Positions 8,801 to 16,923 of a stretch of 64,000 nt of DNA are shown here, piece by piece; position 1 is the stretch's first letter; each line of letters starts with the position of its first letter. Location of the stretch: the NCBI GenBank assembly GCA_046546095.1, contig JBKGYK010000001.1, forward strand, positions 1 to 64,000, written 5' to 3'. This DNA is from JAQIBY01 sp046546095. Lineage in GTDB: Bacteria > Bacteroidota > Bacteroidia > Bacteroidales > ML635J-15. The position numbers and the translations under genes are program-made. The notes under the pieces were generated by a model, which saw nothing but the letters and a program-made list of their open reading frames with translations, ran no database searches and was not told the origin of the DNA.

Positions 8801-10580
8801 AAGTTGTGCAGGGGTGAAAAACTTCCAGTTCATAAGTTGTTGTACTGGTAGGTGAAACGTCCACCGAATATCCGGTACTGCCATTCACCTGCCACTCCCA
8901 GTCAAGGAGAGCCAGATCAAATCCGGACAAAAGACTCAGATTAAGAGTGGCAGATTCTCCTTCACAAATTGGGCCTGTGTTGGTCACCTCATAATCCGGT
9001 TCAAGTTCATCCAGAATTTCTATGGTATAGGTTGTTGATGTCACATCACACGGACAACCATCATCAAAAGTAAAATTTATCAATTCTCCATTATCAGCAA
9101 TATCGTCGGTGTAAGCTTCAATAAACAAAGTATCACTCATCTCCCCTGCGGGTATGTAAAAAGTATCCGGTATTGGTGAATAATCCGTTCCCATTGTAGC
9201 ATCACCGGTAACTTCTATGGGTACAGGAATGGCTTCATCCAGGGATGAGACATCCAGACGATCGAACACAACGTTAACCGTACAGCCTTCATACACTTCG
9301 TCTGTCTGATACCAGGGATTAAATGCGTTAACTGTATATTGCTGGCCGGAGGCAAAACTACCGGCTTTAAAAAACACGCCTGAATCCCAACTACTGTCGC
9401 CGGCATCACCAATTGCCAGTTTAATATGGTATGTTTCACATGCAGTAACATCTGCTTCTGCTGTGAGCGGGATGGTAGCACCGTCGTACTCAATATCGTC
9501 ATCGTATGCAAGTCCATCCCCACCGCTGCCGGAAGTTGATCCAACATAATAAGTAGGGTTATTGTATACATTATCAATGGTTACAGGGCTTCCATTGGGT
9601 AATAGTGCAATATTGATGGCATTATTACTATAGGGTCCGGTAATACCAGGACCTGAAAGGAAAAATCCAAACACATCATTATAGGAAGAGTTAGCAAACT
9701 CAGGAAATTCTTCTGATCCAAAAATATATTCAAACTGCAAAGTATCACTGGCCGGCATAAAATCAAACTCCAGTATGGCCGCATCGTTTACGGAATGTGA
9801 TGGAATAAGAGCCTGAAGGTCGGCATCAGATCCACCGGTAGAAATTGTACCTTCACTGGTAGCATCATCAGGTCCGGCAGCTTCTTCGGCATCTCCTGAT
9901 GTTAAAACAATTCCCTCATCAAAACCTGATGTACCAATGCTGCCATCAAAATATCCCACACTGATAGGGTCGCCATTATAAGTTACATTGAAAGCCTCCA
10001 GACATCCTGAAATCAAAACATCTTCAACCAGCTGTTGCGGTGTATAAGTGGTATTATCAACCGTAATCAGTTTAGGCTGGCTTTCAGGCTCACGCTTTTT
10101 CAGTGCGATGCTTACCTGCTGATTGTTCATATCTTCAGAAAACCATAATCTCATCAGAACATCTTCCCCCGGCTGAAAATCAGTTTGCCTGACTTTGATC
10201 AGACCCGGCGAGCTTGTCAGCATGGTAGTTTTCTCAATATCGTAAGTACCATTGCCTGATTGATAAGCTGCCAGTCCGGCTTTAACGCCTTCAATATCCG
10301 GGTATTTCAGAAATACATCCACATCCTTGTTTTCCGGCATTGTAAAGCTGAAATAATAATTCTGGTTGTAATAATGACGGAAGTTTTCCTCCTGTGGGAG
10401 CTCCACATTTGAGTCAGGATTCAGAATAAACTCATGAAACTGCAGGTCGTTTGCCGGCTTCATTAGCACCGTCTCTTCAGGATTGGTCGTCAATTCGGCA
10501 TTATCCTGACTGATCTGACTTTGCGCCACAACAAACATGGTGCTGATAATCAATACGAAAGATATGAATGTTTTTTTCAT
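5826..10580 (-). CDS. Giant type IX secretion cargo: choice-of-anchor L, SprB repeats, PKD, type B sorting domain
   Basis: A 1584-residue secreted protein. A signal peptide (residues 1-20, ending VVAQ) is followed by a short N-terminal region. A choice-of-anchor L domain spans about 175-410 (TPQQLVEDVLISG, then YIFGSEEFPEF with NDVFGFFLSGPG). A Calx-beta/Ig-like stretch follows, then PKD-like (~710-760) and at least four SprB-type repeats (about 780-1170). Two PKD folds (about 1320-1370 and 1395-1460) lead to the gliding-associated C-terminal domain (about 1477-1584) with FTPNGDGEND, DRWGETVFE, WDGT and a terminal RLIR. Export by T9SS and attachment to the surface are inferred from that domain. 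Proteins of this build are adhesins or gliding-related surface proteins; the function here is unknown. Confidence 0.9.
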   Translation of the reverse strand: MKKTFISFVLIISTMFVVAQSQISQDNAELTTNPEETVLMKPANDLQFHEFILNPDSNVELPQEENFRHYYNQNYYFSFTMPENKDVDVFLKYPDIEGVKAGLAAYQSGNGTYDIEKTTMLTSSPGLIKVRQTDFQPGEDVLMRLWFSEDMNNQQVSIALKKREPESQPKLITVDNTTYTPQQLVEDVLISGCLEAFNVTYNGDPISVGYFDGSIGTSGFDEGIVLTSGDAEEAAGPDDATSEGTISTGGSDADLQALIPSHSVNDAAILEFDFMPASDTLQFEYIFGSEEFPEFANSSYNDVFGFFLSGPGITGPYSNNAINIALLPNGSPVTIDNVYNNPTYYVGSTSGSGGDGLAYDDDIEYDGATIPLTAEADVTACETYHIKLAIGDAGDSSWDSGVFFKAGSFASGQQYTVNAFNPWYQTDEVYEGCTVNVVFDRLDVSSLDEAIPVPIEVTGDATMGTDYSPIPDTFYIPAGEMSDTLFIEAYTDDIADNGELINFTFDDGCPCDVTSTTYTIEILDELEPDYEVTNTGPICEGESATLNLSLLSGFDLALLDWEWQVNGSTGYSVDVSPTSTTTYELEVFHPCTTFVVETTVEVIPPPDVDLGDDYTAAGYTAELDADPAGDNTGYWEVISGPGSADFDDDSASNTNVTVDSLGVYEFVWTEISLAPDCLDSDTIAIEFFHVPTPDFEIGPVPCYGDTVDVIYTGNAYDWADYDWDFDGGTVISGSGQGPFQVLYDESGNYTISLEIDELGFIVDTSMSFVMPELLEHDLSTEDDPCYQSCNGHAQIVVEGGVMPYDYSWDSGTSENENLCAGDYGITVTDANGCTTGEPFTIDEPAELVYDTTYQNVDCNGNYTGMAEINPSGGTPPYEYNWSNSASTYQLDNINAGEYTVTITDANGCTVSETFTISEPSQLLVSLNQDVEICEGQSVNLQATPIGGAEPYTFFWSDGSGFSQGPASQMVSPDQSTNYSVYVEDAHGCVSPVEDMDITVSPAMSLDLDLTDNTCYNSCDGKAVLTINGGLEPFDFSWPSDTRIYEDICSGLYSVTVVDEIGCTADTVFFIDEPDSIHYNIFSEAATCAGLADGSAWVEVSGGVTPYDYNWSDGSQEDNITAEGGTYTLTISDAHDCRQETEVEIDAPEAVSVYPGNDRTICIGGETTLTAEAMGGTDPYNFTWMGEDSSTGFDHVFTVSPVETTDYFLTVTDDNGCTGQAEMTVNVNPPLTINNVEANQDTVCQNDPITVYVDAEGGNGGPYTLTLQNGDIVPSEFTLHPEESQWWYLTLTDDCGTPAVQDSLFIPVWELPPNNFTSDIVEGCPPLQVQFNELNPDNGYSYHWNFGDEGFGFMKNPAHEYEQEGFYDVSLTVKDTHGCKTKKTINDMIEVFPKPEADFYTKPEQVSVLNPSVQFFAVTENADSLFWYFGDGDSSVWNVNKPVHTYDGLGSFNARLVVENTYGCSDTVNKIVRINDEFTFYAPEVFTPNGDGENDCFAVCGNGIDPNDFYLVVQDRWGETVFETEEFDSDNGCNTCKEGSWDGTFHGNNMKGDERLHGGLFAWYCKFKDVYGNYHEYSGFVRLIR

Positions 10581-10709
10581 AATTCAATTTTAATATGTCG
10601 GCTTCTGTTTAGCAGACGACAATTTCTTTAAATGGTTGCCTAAAGTTAGTGATTTTTTCACAAAAAAAAGCAAGAATACCATTCGAAGTGACAAACACAA
10701 TTGCAAGTG

Positions 10710-10721
10710 CCGGCATGCCGG
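10710..10721. repeat. Perfect 12-bp palindrome CCGGCATGCCGG
   Basis: The self-complementary CCGGCATGCCGG stands out in an otherwise AT-rich intergenic stretch about 190 bp upstream of the ppdK -7 box. A dimeric-regulator operator is possible; no regulator can be named. Confidence 0.5.
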
Positions 10722-10770
10722 TAAAACTCAGGCCAAACAGTAATACACCCGCTCATCTTTGGTAAGACCA

Positions 10771-10804
10771 AAACCGGGCTTTATCAGCACGCTTATCCCG
10801 GTTT
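10771..10804. repeat. 8-bp inverted repeat AAACCGGG / CCCGGTTT
   Basis: The arms AAACCGGG (10771-10778) and CCCGGTTT (10797-10804) are perfect complements around an 18-nt spacer. No T tract follows, so a terminator is unlikely. It may be a regulatory site for ppdK or for the divergent gene. Confidence 0.45.
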
Positions 10805-10901
10805 AAAATACAGAAAAACCCGCAAGCGGCATCATGAAAAAAATTGAAGGATTAATATAAACTTAATGGACTGATTTGTAAGCTAATTTATTTTTTTTCA
10901 T

Positions 10902-10909
10902 TACTTTTG
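10902..10909 (+). promoter_or_regulatory. Candidate -7 promoter element of ppdK
   Basis: TACTTTTG matches TAnnTTTG exactly and lies 67 bp upstream of the ppdK ATG. A TTTG at 10875-10878 could serve as the -33 element, but its 23-nt spacing is longer than the usual 19-21. Confidence 0.45.
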
Positions 10910-10976
10910 ACCTTCCATGCCGGAAAAATCCGGTACACATTGTAAATCAAATTATTAACTCAAAAGTTAAAAGAGA

Positions 10977-13685
10977 ATGACAAAGGTAAAACGTGTTTAC
11001 ACCTTCGGAGACAAAAAAGCAGAAGGAAAATCTGACATGAAAAACCTCCTTGGAGGTAAAGGTGCGAATCTTGCTGAGATGAACCTGGTTGGTGTTCCGG
11101 TACCTCCGGGCTTCACAATCACAACAGACGTATGTCTGGAATATAATCAGATTGGTCATGATGAAACCATCAAGCTGCTTACAACAGAAGTTGAAGAAGC
11201 AATCAGGAATTTAGAAAATATCATGGGAACAGAATTTGGCAGCAATGAAAACCCACTGCTTTTATCTGTACGTTCGGGCGCTCGTGCTTCCATGCCGGGT
11301 ATGATGGATACTGTTCTGAACCTTGGCCTGAATGAGGCAGCTGTTGAAGGTCTGATTAAAAAAACCAACAACCCGAGATTTGCCTGGGATTCTTACCGTC
11401 GCTTTATCCAGATGTATGGTGATGTGGTGATGGGTATGAAACCGGCTTCCAAGGAAGAAATTGATCCTTTCGAGGAAATCATCGAAAAAATAAAAGAAGA
11501 AAAGAATGTAGAACTTGACACCCAGCTTGAGGTTGAAGACCTGAAAGACATGGTTCAGCGCTTTTTGCTGGCTGTTGAAGAAAACACCGGTAAGAAATTC
11601 CCTACAGATCCATGGGAGCAACTCTGGGGTTCAGTAATGGCAGTTTTTGACAGCTGGAATAACAGCCGTGCCATCTATTACCGGAACATGAATAAAATAC
11701 CACATGAATGGGGTACTGCAGTTAATGTACAGGCCATGGTATTCGGTAATATGGGAGAAAATTCTGCAACAGGTGTAGCTTTTACACGTGATGCTGCTAC
11801 AGGCGAAAACATTTTCAATGGAGAATACCTGATCAACGCTCAGGGAGAAGATGTGGTTTCCGGTGTAAGAACCCCATTACAAATCACACTTGAAGGTGCA
11901 AAACGCTGGGCTGAATTTGCCGGTGTATCCGAGGAAGAACGTGCGAAGAATTACCCTTCACTGGAAGAGGCCATGCCCAAACTATACAATGAACTTTTTG
12001 ATATTCAGGAAAAACTTGAGCAGCATTATAAAGACATGCAGGACCTTGAGTTTACCATTCAGGATGGCAAACTCTGGTTGCTCCAGACCCGTAGCGGAAA
12101 ACGCACAGGTGCTGCCATGGTAAAAATGGCCATCGACATGCTGGAAGAAGGAATGTTTGATGAAAAAACCGCACTCAGGCGGGTTGATCCTGAAAGGCTG
12201 AATGAGCTTCTCCACCCTGTTTTTGACAAAGATGAACTTCAAAAAGCAGAAACACTGACAAAAGGATTACCGGCATCACCTGGTGCAGCAACCGGACAAA
12301 TTGTTTTCTTTGCTGATGAGGCTCACAAATATGAAAACTCAATGCTGGTGAGAATTGAAACATCACCGGAAGATCTGGAAGGCATGAATGTAGCCCGCGG
12401 AATTCTTACTGCACGTGGCGGTATGACATCACATGCTGCTGTTGTAGCACGTGGCATGGGCAAATGCTGTGTATCCGGAGCCGGAAGCATCAAGATAAAT
12501 TATAAAAAACGTACACTTACAATCAACGGCCGCGTTTTCAAAGAAGGCGACTGGATTTCACTCAATGGTACTACCGGCGAAGTATACGACGACAAAGTAC
12601 CTACCAAAAAACCGGAGCTCAGTGGGAACTTCGGCCAGTTAATGGAATTGTCCGAGAAATACACAAAAATGCACGTCCGCACAAACGCAGATACACCGAA
12701 AGATGCACGTGCCGCCCATGAATTTGGTGCAAAAGGAATCGGACTCTGCCGTACCGAGCATATGTTTTTTGAAGGTGACCGTATCAAAGCTGTACGAGAA
12801 ATGATTCTGGCAAATGATGAAACCGGTCGTCGCAAAGCACTAGAAAAGCTTCTCCCCTACCAGCGTGAGGATTTTGAAGGCATTTTTGAAGCCATGCAGG
12901 ATCTCCCGGTAACTGTTCGTCTGCTCGATCCGCCACTGCACGAATTTGTACCACACGAACCTGAAAATCAGGAGGAAATGGCCAAAGAAATGGGCATTTC
13001 TGCTGAAGAAGTAAAAGCCAAAGTGGAAGAACTCAGCGAGTTTAATCCCATGCTTGGACACAGGGGCTGCCGACTGGGCAATACTTACCCGGAAATCACC
13101 GAAATGCAGGCCAGAGCTATCATCGAGGCAGCACTCAATCTCAAGAAAAATGGTATAACAGCAAAACCTGAAATCATGGTTCCGCTCACCGGCACACTTC
13201 AGGAAATGAAGATGCAGGAAGAAATCGTAAGAAATACCATCAACACGGTTTTTGAAGAACGCAATGACAAAATCGACTATCTCGTGGGTACGATGATTGA
13301 GATTCCGCGTGCGGCACTCACGGCAGATGAAATTGCAAAATCAGCCGAATTTTTCTCCTTTGGCACAAACGACCTTACCCAGATGACCTTTGGTTACAGT
13401 CGTGATGATGCCGGAAGATTCCTGCCGATTTACCTCGAAAAAGGCATTCTCAAAAATGATCCTTTCCAGGTACTTGACCAGGAAGGTGTAGGTCAGCTTG
13501 TGGAAATGGGAACCTTGAAAGGACGTCAGACCAAGCCCGATCTCAAAGTAGGTATTTGTGGCGAACACGGCGGCGAACCTTCATCCGTGAAATTCTGCCA
13601 CAAAGTTGGTATGGATTACGTCTCCTGTTCACCATTCCGCGTGCCAATTGCACGTTTGGCTGCAGCTCAGGCAAATATTGAATAA
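10977..13685 (+). CDS. ppdK: Pyruvate, phosphate dikinase
   Basis: Interconverts ATP, phosphate and pyruvate with AMP, pyrophosphate and phosphoenolpyruvate, linking glycolysis and gluconeogenesis in the cytoplasm. The 902-residue length fits the bacterial enzyme. The N-terminal nucleotide-binding domain has LLGGKGANLAEM. The swivelling phosphohistidine domain has GGMTSHAAVVARGMG with catalytic His486. The C-terminal PEP/pyruvate TIM barrel has GICGEHGGEPSS with Cys861. The gene stands alone, with its own promoter candidate and a strong terminator, and is convergent with pepD. PPDK with PPi-based glycolysis is common in anaerobic or facultative Bacteroidota. Confidence 0.98.
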   Translation: MTKVKRVYTFGDKKAEGKSDMKNLLGGKGANLAEMNLVGVPVPPGFTITTDVCLEYNQIGHDETIKLLTTEVEEAIRNLENIMGTEFGSNENPLLLSVRSGARASMPGMMDTVLNLGLNEAAVEGLIKKTNNPRFAWDSYRRFIQMYGDVVMGMKPASKEEIDPFEEIIEKIKEEKNVELDTQLEVEDLKDMVQRFLLAVEENTGKKFPTDPWEQLWGSVMAVFDSWNNSRAIYYRNMNKIPHEWGTAVNVQAMVFGNMGENSATGVAFTRDAATGENIFNGEYLINAQGEDVVSGVRTPLQITLEGAKRWAEFAGVSEEERAKNYPSLEEAMPKLYNELFDIQEKLEQHYKDMQDLEFTIQDGKLWLLQTRSGKRTGAAMVKMAIDMLEEGMFDEKTALRRVDPERLNELLHPVFDKDELQKAETLTKGLPASPGAATGQIVFFADEAHKYENSMLVRIETSPEDLEGMNVARGILTARGGMTSHAAVVARGMGKCCVSGAGSIKINYKKRTLTINGRVFKEGDWISLNGTTGEVYDDKVPTKKPELSGNFGQLMELSEKYTKMHVRTNADTPKDARAAHEFGAKGIGLCRTEHMFFEGDRIKAVREMILANDETGRRKALEKLLPYQREDFEGIFEAMQDLPVTVRLLDPPLHEFVPHEPENQEEMAKEMGISAEEVKAKVEELSEFNPMLGHRGCRLGNTYPEITEMQARAIIEAALNLKKNGITAKPEIMVPLTGTLQEMKMQEEIVRNTINTVFEERNDKIDYLVGTMIEIPRAALTADEIAKSAEFFSFGTNDLTQMTFGYSRDDAGRFLPIYLEKGILKNDPFQVLDQEGVGQLVEMGTLKGRQTKPDLKVGICGEHGGEPSSVKFCHKVGMDYVSCSPFRVPIARLAAAQANIE

Positions 13686-13708
13686 GGAAAGTAAATCTCT
13701 GAAATCAG

Positions 13709-13742
13709 AAAAGCGAAAGCCGGTTGGTTTTCGCTTTTTTTT
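13709..13742 (+). terminator. Rho-independent terminator of ppdK
   Basis: AAAAGCGAAA pairs with TTTCGCTTTT, extended inward by GCC/GGT around a GGTT loop, and ends in a run of T. It begins 24 bp after the ppdK stop codon. Confidence 0.85.
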
Positions 13743-13767
13743 AATTGGTTCTACTGCAAATTCCTGA

Positions 13768-13819
13768 GTATCACACAAAAAAAAAGGCCCCGTTTTCGGG
13801 ACCTTTTGTTTTGTGATAC
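13768..13819 (-). terminator. Rho-independent terminator of pepD
   Basis: A long hairpin with core AAAAGGCCCCG / CGGGACCTTTT (one mismatch), flanked by GTATCAC / GTGATAC. On the minus strand the GC core is followed by about ten T residues, the right polarity for the pepD transcript ending at 13830. Confidence 0.8.
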
Positions 13820-13829
13820 GGATAAGTCA

Positions 13830-15287
13830 TTATTTTTTTGGAGCATTTTCAAGGGTGGCTACCAGCCAGTTCCAGAAACGCTGCACAGTTTCGATATTCA
13901 CTTTTTCATCAGGTGAATGCGGGTAACGGATGGTAGGTCCAAAAGAAATCATATCCCAGTTGGTATAAACGCTGCCAAGTATTCCACATTCAAGACCAGC
14001 ATGTATTGCCTTGATCTCTGGTGTGTGATCGTAAATATCTCTGTAAACATTTTGCATTGTTTTCAGAATTTCAGATTCCATATTGGGCTTCCAGCCGGGG
14101 TATTCTCCGGTGAGCTCAACATCAGCATCCATTTTTTCGTATAGTGCTTTGATGCTTTCTGCTTCTTTGATTTTCTGATCATCATCAGAAGAACGCATCA
14201 GGTTTTTCATTTCGAGCTTGCCATCCTTCAGGGAAACCACGGCCAGATTATTGGACGTTTCCACCAGGTCTTTCATGCTTTCACTCATTTTGATAACGCC
14301 GTGAGGTGTTTTCATTACTGCTTCAATGAGTGCCTTCATGTCCTCGTCTTTCAGAACTTTTTTGGGCATATCGGTGGTTTTGGCATCCAGGCCTATACCA
14401 TCTTCAATGCCTTGATATTCTTCACGGAATTCTTTGAGAAATTTGTCTGCCAAATCAACAAACACATCCGTTTTATCCTTATCTACAGTAACTATAGCCA
14501 CGCATTCCCGCGGGATAGCATTGCGCAGGTCACCACCGGAAATTTCGGCCACTTTCATTCCTGTTTTATCTGTAGCTTCTTGAAATAAACGGAACATCAG
14601 CTTGTTGGCATTGGCACGTCCACGGTTAATATCCATGCCGGAATGTCCTCCTTTGAGGCCTTTGACATGTACTTTGTAGGCAGTTGCATTTGCCGGAGCA
14701 TTTTCCATATCAAAGGATTTTTCTGCATTGATATCAATACCACCGGCACAACCAACATACATTTCTCCTTCATCTTCGGAATCCATATTGATCAGGATAT
14801 CTCCTTTGAGAATGCCTGCTTCCAAACCGTTGGCGCCTGTCATGCCGGTTTCTTCATCAACAGTAAAAAGGGCTTCAACCATGGGATGTTTCAAATTGGT
14901 GGCTTCAAGCACAGCCATGGCAGCAGCCACACCCATACCATTATCAGCGCCCAGGGTAGTACCTTCTGCGGTCACCCACTCACCATCCACATATGCTTTG
15001 ATGGGGTCTTTCTCAAAATCGTGGTCAACATCAGAATTTTTCTGAGGAACCATATCAAGATGACCCTGCAGGACAATCCCTTTCCGGTCTTCCATGCCGG
15101 GTGTAGCCGGCTTGCGGATAATTACATTACCAACTTTGTCTACAATGGTTTCAAGGCCAAGGTTTTCACCGAAATGTTTTACAAATTCAATTATTTTCGC
15201 TTCCTTTTTACTTGGTCGCGGAATCTGAGTAAGTGCATGGAAGTGTCTCCAAAGCGCTTCTGGTTTTAAATGTAAGATGTCACTCAT
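13830..15287 (-). CDS. pepD: Aminoacyl-histidine dipeptidase (M20C)
   Basis: Cytosolic dizinc peptidase cleaving Xaa-His and other dipeptides. The 485-residue length and sequence fit the PepD/M20C family. Metal-site signatures are QGHLDMVP (His76, Asp78), LGADNGMGVA (Asp115), the DEETGMTG loop (Glu145/Glu146) and the MDSEDEGE block (Asp169). A lid/dimerisation domain with GLKGGHSGMDINRGRANA occupies the middle. The C-terminal HAGLECGIL and RYPHSPDEKV complete the site. It is a single-gene unit with its own terminator. Confidence 0.96.
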   Translation of the reverse strand: MSDILHLKPEALWRHFHALTQIPRPSKKEAKIIEFVKHFGENLGLETIVDKVGNVIIRKPATPGMEDRKGIVLQGHLDMVPQKNSDVDHDFEKDPIKAYVDGEWVTAEGTTLGADNGMGVAAAMAVLEATNLKHPMVEALFTVDEETGMTGANGLEAGILKGDILINMDSEDEGEMYVGCAGGIDINAEKSFDMENAPANATAYKVHVKGLKGGHSGMDINRGRANANKLMFRLFQEATDKTGMKVAEISGGDLRNAIPRECVAIVTVDKDKTDVFVDLADKFLKEFREEYQGIEDGIGLDAKTTDMPKKVLKDEDMKALIEAVMKTPHGVIKMSESMKDLVETSNNLAVVSLKDGKLEMKNLMRSSDDDQKIKEAESIKALYEKMDADVELTGEYPGWKPNMESEILKTMQNVYRDIYDHTPEIKAIHAGLECGILGSVYTNWDMISFGPTIRYPHSPDEKVNIETVQRFWNWLVATLENAPKK

Positions 15288-15444
15288 TGTTGTTTATTTT
15301 TTGTTTAACAATTATAAAGAAGCCTAAAGGTAAGAAACTTTTCCCGTATTAAAAAATAGTTTACACAATGGCAATCAGCATCACGAAAGTTCCGGTATTT
15401 CAGGCAAATACATATAATAATGGCAAACTACCGATAAGTATGTC

Positions 15445-16923
15445 TTACTCCTCTTCCTCCAGCTTCATCCTGGGAGAATCAAAAAGGAATTCCTGATGAA
15501 TCCGGGGACTGCCGGTATCAAGATATTCTATGGTTTTCAAAAGCCTTGTGGGTTTGATATCTTTGGCTTTGATCACGGTATCAGAATCCACAATATATAA
15601 TCTTGGAATTTTGTACAAACCGTAATTTTTGTCCAAATCATATTCGAGGTGGGGATTCCATACTGTGATAGGGAAGAGATCATACCGTTCTGCCGCATAT
15701 TGCATTGCATTTCTGTTTTGTCCGTCATATACAGCAATCACCTCAATATTATCCTTTTGCAAGTCAGGATACAGCTCAACAAGCTGTTTGCTTTTTTCCA
15801 TACATACATCACATTCCGGATCCCAGAACCACAATATGGTATAATCGGCACCCGGAGCCACTTGCTCATGCATATTTCCATCGGCATCCGGCAAACGGAA
15901 AAAGGCAGCTTTCTGATTCACCAGATTCCGTCTCAACCGATCTGCTTTATATGTAATTCTTTCGGCTGCTGCCTGTGATACCCAAGGCAGCTTATCGGAA
16001 TTGAACCATTCATCTGCCATAAATACGAGTATCCATTCCATACCTATGGCATCAGGTTCATTGTAATAATCAACAAGGAAGCTCGCCACATACCGGTGGG
16101 CTGTTTCCGAAGCAGAAGCTTTATTCATCAATCTGTTGATATCGGCCTTTATCTGATCAACAGAATCAGGACGGCTATCCAGGAAATACTGGCAAAACTG
16201 ATGCAATTTTTGATGCACAATATAATCCGGAGTATTAAAAACACCGGGCTCTGAAAAATTGATGTTATCAAAGAAGTGTTCTTTGACCCATCTCAGATAA
16301 GCATCCGGCTGGGTATTTTCCAGTGCTTTAATCTCCGGTGGAGGCTTAACAGGTATAAGTGCTTTGACAATATCTCCCAGCAGCACACCATCGAACATCC
16401 TGCTCAGGCTGTCATAATAATGTGACCGTTGGGCGGATATAGCTGAAATTCTGTTTTTCACTGCCTTCAGTGAATCCTGGTTTGTCCGGGCATAGTATTT
16501 CTTTTCCACCTCCAGTTGTTTGCCACGGCGGTTGAAATCAGCCATGGTTTTCTGGAAATCAATGAAGGCCTGGTTTTGAAAGCTGCCTTTTTGCTTCAGG
16601 GAATCGAGCATGTGATAGGCATGTGTGCTCACAGAAAAGTCCTGGTCTTCATCAATCAGGATATCCACATATGCCGATGATTCAAGGAGAATAAAATAGA
16701 TACCGTGTTCCAGTTTGCCTTCTCCTTCAAATACCGCCATCCCGCCGGCATCTGTTTTTGTCGTATCCAAAATAAACACATCAGGTCCCGAATGCCTTCC
16801 CAGACGGACCACATGATCGGGCAAATCGTGTATTTTAACTTCTATGCGGTATGCCCAAAGTGAGGTTGATATCAGGCATAAAGCAAACAAAACGAGGTAC
16901 CTGAATCCTTTAGCCATCAGCAT
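15445..16923 (-). CDS. Secreted thioredoxin-fold protein (AhpC/TSA-like C-terminal domain)
   Basis: A 492-residue exported protein whose C-terminal ~140 residues form a thioredoxin-like redoxin domain with active site WDPECDVC (Cys371/Cys374 from this start). A hydrophobic signal segment follows MLMAKGFRY. The N-terminal ~100 residues form a beta-rich domain of the DUF4369 type (KIHDLPDHVVRLGRH...), followed by a helical DUF5106-like linker. Such proteins are periplasmic thiol-disulfide oxidoreductases or cytochrome-maturation-like factors in Bacteroidota; the substrate is unknown. The start is ambiguous: 16959, 16923 and 16917 are all in frame. The ATG at 16923 follows an AAGGAAG-like sequence and overlaps the upstream stop by 14 bp, indicating translational coupling with its paralogue. 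Confidence 0.82.
   Translation of the reverse strand: MLMAKGFRYLVLFALCLISTSLWAYRIEVKIHDLPDHVVRLGRHSGPDVFILDTTKTDAGGMAVFEGEGKLEHGIYFILLESSAYVDILIDEDQDFSVSTHAYHMLDSLKQKGSFQNQAFIDFQKTMADFNRRGKQLEVEKKYYARTNQDSLKAVKNRISAISAQRSHYYDSLSRMFDGVLLGDIVKALIPVKPPPEIKALENTQPDAYLRWVKEHFFDNINFSEPGVFNTPDYIVHQKLHQFCQYFLDSRPDSVDQIKADINRLMNKASASETAHRYVASFLVDYYNEPDAIGMEWILVFMADEWFNSDKLPWVSQAAAERITYKADRLRRNLVNQKAAFFRLPDADGNMHEQVAPGADYTILWFWDPECDVCMEKSKQLVELYPDLQKDNIEVIAVYDGQNRNAMQYAAERYDLFPITVWNPHLEYDLDKNYGLYKIPRLYIVDSDTVIKAKDIKPTRLLKTIEYLDTGSPRIHQEFLFDSPRMKLEEEE

Larger units (their letters stand above)
10581..10976. other. 396-bp divergent intergenic region with two inverted repeats
   Basis: This gap separates the giant secreted protein (minus) from ppdK (plus). 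It holds a perfect 12-bp palindrome, a separate 8-bp inverted repeat and a match to the Bacteroidota -7 element ahead of ppdK. On the minus strand, TTG followed after 22 nt by TAACTTTA (10635-10642) may be the promoter of the secreted protein. No credible small gene was seen. Confidence 0.6.

Noticed and set aside
3577..10580. Internal repeats as a possible CRISPR or satellite array
   Set aside because: The repeats are degenerate coding SprB and PKD modules in frame, with irregular spacing and no identical direct repeats.
14643..15269. 208-codon plus-strand open frame inside pepD
   Set aside because: Antisense shadow of catalytic-domain codons in an intact peptidase gene.
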